From the NCBI GenBank assembly GCA_014650015.1, contig BMUD01000015.1:62001-126000 (forward strand): a stretch of DNA of 64,000 nt, written 5' to 3'. Positions 60,955 through 64,000 of the stretch are shown one piece after another; positions within the stretch are counted from its first letter, which is position 1; every line of letters starts with the position of its first letter. The DNA comes from Streptomyces griseoloalbus (GTDB lineage Bacteria > Actinomycetota > Actinomycetes > Streptomycetales > Streptomycetaceae). A model generated the notes under the pieces. It was not told the origin of the DNA, searched no databases, and saw only the letters and a program-made list of their open reading frames with translations. The translations under genes and the position numbers were made by a program.

Positions 60955-61479
60955 TCAGGTCAGGGGCAGCACCATGGTGATGTCGTCGCGCTCGTCGCCC
61001 GGGGCGACCCGGATCGCGCCGGGGACCCGGCCGACCTCCTTGTAGCCGCAGGCGGCGTAGAAACGCTCCAGCCCCAGGCCGCCGCGGCAGCCGAGCCGTA
61101 TCGCCTCGATCCCGTCGAAGCCGCGGGCGGCGCGCTCGGCGGCGGCCATCAGGTCACGGCCGTAGCCCTTGCCCTGGTGAGAGGGATGGACCATCACCGT
61201 GTAGAGCCAGATCCAGTGGGTCATCAGACGGTGGGTGTTGAACGTGAGGAAGGCCGTCGCGGCCACCCGCCCGTCCTCGTCGTGCCCGACGAGCAGGCGG
61301 GAGCGCCTCTCCTCCATGGCCACGAGCTGCCGCAGCAGTTCGGGACGGATCTGCTCGCGCGTCACGGGCGGCACGAAGCCGACGGCTCCGCCCGCGTTGG
61401 TGACTTCGGCCCACAGATCGATGATCCCGTCGCGGAGTTCGGGGGTGACGGCGGGATCCAGCGTGAACGTAAGGGGCAT
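60955..61479 (-). CDS. GNAT-family N-acetyltransferase
   Basis: This 174-residue protein has the acetyl-CoA loop in VMVHPSHQGKGYGRDLMAAAERAA and a late GLERFYAACGYKEVGRVPG, typical of GNAT enzymes. The ATG at 61479 lacks a strong ribosome site; the frame is open further upstream (GNGYDGHMPLTF). The substrate is unknown. It is 123 bases downstream of mqnE on the same strand. Confidence 0.85.
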   Translation of the reverse strand: MPLTFTLDPAVTPELRDGIIDLWAEVTNAGGAVGFVPPVTREQIRPELLRQLVAMEERRSRLLVGHDEDGRVAATAFLTFNTHRLMTHWIWLYTVMVHPSHQGKGYGRDLMAAAERAARGFDGIEAIRLGCRGGLGLERFYAACGYKEVGRVPGAIRVAPGDERDDITMVLPLT

Positions 61480-61602
61480 GTGACCATCGTAGCCATTACC
61501 CCGTGGTGGGTCGTCGGACCCGCTTGTCACCCGCCGGATCGGGTGGCGGGTGGGCGACAGCGGAACCCCCTGGCGGGGGCGAAGGGGCGGAGCCCTTTCG
61601 CC

Positions 61603-62766
61603 TCACACACGCATCGGCTGCGGCGACTCCCGACGCGCCGGGTCGGGACCGTCGTACTCCCGGATGATCTCGTACCGCGTGTTGCGCTCCACCGGCCGGA
61701 ACCCGGCGTCACGGATCAGGTCCAGCAGGTCCTCGCGGGTCAGCTTGTTCGGCGTGCCGAAGTTGTCCGCGTCATGCGTGATCTTGTACTCGACGACCGA
61801 ACCGTCCATGTCGTCCGCGCCGTGCTGGAGCGCCAGCTGCGCCGTCTGCACGCCGTGCATGACCCAGAACACCTTGACGTGCGGCACGTTGTCGAAGAGC
61901 AGCCGCGACACGGCGAAGGTCTTCAGCGCCTCCGCGCCGGTCGCCATCTGCGTGCGCGCCTGGAGCCGGTTGCGTACCTTGCCGTCCTTCATGTCCACGA
62001 AGTCGTGCTGGTAGCGCAGCGGGATGAAGACCTGGAAGCCGCCGGTCTCGTCCTGCAGCTCACGCAGCCGCAGCACGTGGTCCACGCGGTGGCGGGGCTC
62101 CTCGATGTGGCCGTACAGCATGGTGCACGGGGTCTTCAGCCCCTTCTCGTGCGCCAGGCGGTGGATGCGCGACCAGTCCTCCCAGTGGGTGCGGTGGTCG
62201 ACGATGTGCTGCCGCACCTCCCAGTCGAAGATCTCCGCGCCGCCGCCGGTCAGCGACTCCAGACCGGCGTCGATCAGCTCGTCCAGGATCTCGCTCGCAC
62301 TCAGGCCGGAGATGGTCTCGAAGTGGTGGATCTCGGTGGCGGTGAACGCCTTCAGCGAGACGTCCGGCAGGGCGGCCTTCAACTCCCGCAGGGAGCGCGG
62401 GTAGTAACGCCACGGCAGGTTGGGGTGGAGCCCGTTGACGATGTGCAGCTCGGTCAGGTTCTCCGACTCCATCGACTTGGCGAGCTTCACCGCCTCCTCG
62501 ATGCGCATCGTGTAGGCGTCCTTCTCCCCCGGCTTGCGCTGGAAGGAGCAGTAGGCGCAGGAGGCGGTGCACACGTTCGTCATGTTGAGGTGGCGGTTGA
62601 CGTTGAAGTGCACGACGTCGCCGTTCAGCCGCGTGCGCACCTCGTGGGCCAGCCCGCCCAGCCAGGCCAGGTCGTCCGACTCGTACAGCGCGATGCCGTC
62701 CTCACGGGTCAGGCGCACACCCGCCCTGACCTTCTCCTCCAGCTCGCGCTTGAGCCCGACGTCCAT
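61603..62766 (-). CDS. mqnE: Aminofutalosine synthase (radical SAM)
   Basis: This 387-residue enzyme makes 6-amino-6-deoxyfutalosine in the futalosine menaquinone pathway. The cluster ligands are C66, C70 and C73 in NVCTASCAYCSF. Signatures include VVHFNVNRHLNMTNVC, HIVNGLHPNLPWRYY, and GHIEEPRHRVDHVLRLRELQ. It is clearly related to, but distinct from, mqnC at 15 kb. The ATG is at 62766. The gene precedes the GNAT gene and follows the Lrp-family gene. Confidence 0.94.
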   Translation of the reverse strand: MDVGLKRELEEKVRAGVRLTREDGIALYESDDLAWLGGLAHEVRTRLNGDVVHFNVNRHLNMTNVCTASCAYCSFQRKPGEKDAYTMRIEEAVKLAKSMESENLTELHIVNGLHPNLPWRYYPRSLRELKAALPDVSLKAFTATEIHHFETISGLSASEILDELIDAGLESLTGGGAEIFDWEVRQHIVDHRTHWEDWSRIHRLAHEKGLKTPCTMLYGHIEEPRHRVDHVLRLRELQDETGGFQVFIPLRYQHDFVDMKDGKVRNRLQARTQMATGAEALKTFAVSRLLFDNVPHVKVFWVMHGVQTAQLALQHGADDMDGSVVEYKITHDADNFGTPNKLTREDLLDLIRDAGFRPVERNTRYEIIREYDGPDPARRESPQPMRV

Positions 62767-62823
62767 GCCGATCCCTCTTTTCCTCGACCTCTTCAGGCAG
62801 ACCCCGTCAACCGTACGCCCCGG

Positions 62824-63282
62824 TCACTCCACCTCTTCGGGCAGCTCACCGACGCGGTTCTCCCACTTCGTGGAGAGCACGATCGTCGTACGGGTCCGGG
62901 AGACGCCCTTGGTGCCGGACAGCCGGCGGATGGTCTTCTCCAGGCCGTCCACGTCGGTCACCCGCACCTTGAGCATGAAGGAGTCGTCGCCGGCGATGAA
63001 CCAGCAGTCCTCGATCTCCTTCAGGTCCCGCAGCCGCTGCGCCACGTCCTCGTGGTCGGCGGCGTCGGAGAGCGAGATGCCGATCAGGGCGGTGACGCCG
63101 AGGCCGAGCGAGGCGGCGTCCACAGTGGCGCGGTAGCCGGTGATGACACCGGCCGCCTCCAGCCGGTTGATGCGGTCGGTGACGCTGGGTCCCGACAGAC
63201 CGACGAGGCGTCCCAGCTCCGCGTAGGAGGCCCGGCCGTTCTCCCTCAGGGCCTGGATGAGCTGCCTGTCCACCGCGTCCAT
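62824..63282 (-). CDS. Lrp/AsnC-family regulator
   Basis: This 152-residue protein starts at the ATG at 63282 (GGAAGG upstream); a GTG at 63300 would add 6 residues. The helix-turn-helix is MDAVDRQLIQALRENGRASY with LGRLVGLSGPSVTDRINRLE after it. The RAM ligand domain includes ALIGISLSDAADHEDVAQ and DDSFMLKVRVTDVDGLEKTI. It lies between mqnE and ubiX on the same strand, so control of the late menaquinone genes is plausible. Confidence 0.9.
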   Translation of the reverse strand: MDAVDRQLIQALRENGRASYAELGRLVGLSGPSVTDRINRLEAAGVITGYRATVDAASLGLGVTALIGISLSDAADHEDVAQRLRDLKEIEDCWFIAGDDSFMLKVRVTDVDGLEKTIRRLSGTKGVSRTRTTIVLSTKWENRVGELPEEVE

Positions 63283-63360
63283 CGAATCGAAGCCTTCCAC
63301 TGAAGAGGTACGAGAGTTGCTGCAAAGGGTGGTGCGTCGCCGCGGCGTCGCGGCGCGTGC

Positions 63361-64000
63361 TCAGTCGGTGCGGGATCCACCGGACCCACCGCCGAGTTCG
63401 CCTTCCCAGCGGCGGTAGAGGCGGTGCTCGACGCCCGCCGCGTCGAGTACGCGCCCCGCGACGAAGTCCACCAGGTCCTGGATGTGCGTCGCGCCCGCGT
63501 AGAAGGCCGGTGAGGCGGGCACCACGGTCGCGCCGGCGTCGTCGAGGGCGACCAGATGCCGCAGGGTCTGACCGTTCAGCGGGGTCTCCCGTACGGCCAC
63601 CACCAGCGTGCGCCCCTCCTTCAGGGTCACGCTCGCCGCCCGCTGCAGCAGGTCCTTGGACAGCCCGAGCGCCACCCCGGCCACGCAGGCCGTGGAGGCG
63701 GGCACGATCAGCATGCCCTTGCTCGGATACGACCCCGAGGACGGCCCGGCCGCGAGGTCGCCGGCGGCCCAGTGCCGTACGCCGTCGAGGTCGACGGTGA
63801 AGGTGCCCGGCTTGCCGTCCGCGCCCCGGGACAGCCATTCCCGCAGGTCGTCCCGCCAGTGGGCGTCACGGAAGGAAATGCCGGTCTCGTCCAGCAGGGT
63901 GAGCCGCGAGGCCCGGCTGACGACGAGATCGACACTCTCGCCGGCGGCGAGCAGCGCACGCAGCACCGAGGCGGCATACGGGGTGCCGGAGGCGCCGGAG
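63361..64000 (-). CDS. ubiX: UbiX-like flavin prenyltransferase (5' end outside window)
   Basis: About 213 residues are visible; the start is beyond the right edge. The flavin-binding SGASGTPYAASVLRALL, the conserved SKGMLIVPASTACVAGVALGL and LVVAVRETPLNGQTLRHLVA stretches identify UbiX/Pad1, which makes prenylated FMN for a UbiD decarboxylase. In the futalosine pathway a UbiX/UbiD-type pair is linked to late ring decarboxylation. A ubiD partner would be expected just to the right. The tail ends GGGSGGSRTD. Confidence 0.92.
   Translation of the reverse strand, partial: SGASGTPYAASVLRALLAAGESVDLVVSRASRLTLLDETGISFRDAHWRDDLREWLSRGADGKPGTFTVDLDGVRHWAAGDLAAGPSSGSYPSKGMLIVPASTACVAGVALGLSKDLLQRAASVTLKEGRTLVVAVRETPLNGQTLRHLVALDDAGATVVPASPAFYAGATHIQDLVDFVAGRVLDAAGVEHRLYRRWEGELGGGSGGSRTD

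Overview
The window is actinobacterial DNA, almost certainly from a Streptomyces chromosome arm close to the core. GC content is very high, GTG starts are common, and many genes are coupled by 4-base GTGA/ATGA overlaps. Menaquinone is made by the futalosine route, and Tad-pilus, type VII and LAxTG-sortase features of Streptomyces are present. From memory, the gene order resembles the S. coelicolor segment running from the nuo operon to mqnE, in inverted orientation. I could not run a comparison.

Layout. (1) 1-7.7 kb: start of a complex I operon, nuoABCDEFG on the minus strand (nuoG runs off the left edge), with a near-consensus Rex operator upstream. (2) 8.6-11.4 kb: a secreted NlpC/P60 hydrolase and a surface protein ending in an LASTG sortase signal. 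(3) 11.6-16.4 kb: quinone genes (geranylgeranyl-reductase-like, menG, an amidohydrolase-like protein, mqnC), with a GNAT and a PASTA protein between them. (4) 16.5-30.6 kb: a Tad/Flp pilus locus (cpaB, cpaE, tadA, tadB, tadC, flp, three TadE/G pseudopilins), a prepilin peptidase, a large membrane LysM-BTAD protein, an orphan double-glycine-leader peptide, and two paralogous lipoprotein genes on either side of the pilus operon, both with frameshifts in C tracts.

(5) 30.6-38.0 kb is the accessory, rearranged part. It has a truncated colicin-immunity-like gene, one intact four-gene cassette (195-aa paralog, EspG-like protein, glycine-rich effector-like protein, 195-aa paralog), a decayed divergent copy of the last two genes, a degenerate IS5-type element, a short-chain dehydrogenase gene broken into oppositely oriented halves, and another decayed gene. 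(6) 38.0-48.7 kb: a type VII secretion-like module with three WXG100-like proteins, an SAV_915/SseB-like protein, a second effector-like protein with a following two-helix membrane protein, an FHA/three-ATPase EssC/EccC-type motor, and a PQQ-propeller Ser/Thr kinase. Regions 5 and 6 are the best candidates for a poorly described system: putative type VII effectors paired with candidate immunity proteins.

(7) 48.8-54.1 kb: a kinase pseudogene, mqnA, a cold-shock gene with a long leader, a cupin fragment, a methyltransferase and an acyl-CoA synthetase. (8) 54.3-58.6 kb: a thiolase / high-molecular-weight FabG / MaoC hydratase / TetR lipid cluster like mycobacterial fadA2-fabG4-htdX. (9) 58.9-64 kb: a dicarboxylate symporter, a small membrane protein, a GNAT, mqnE, an Lrp-family regulator and a partial ubiX.

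Functionally, much of the window serves respiration: complex I reduces menaquinone, and five or more quinone-biosynthesis genes are spread over four separate loci. The rest mostly concerns the cell surface: pilus, sortase substrate, wall hydrolase and type VII secretion.
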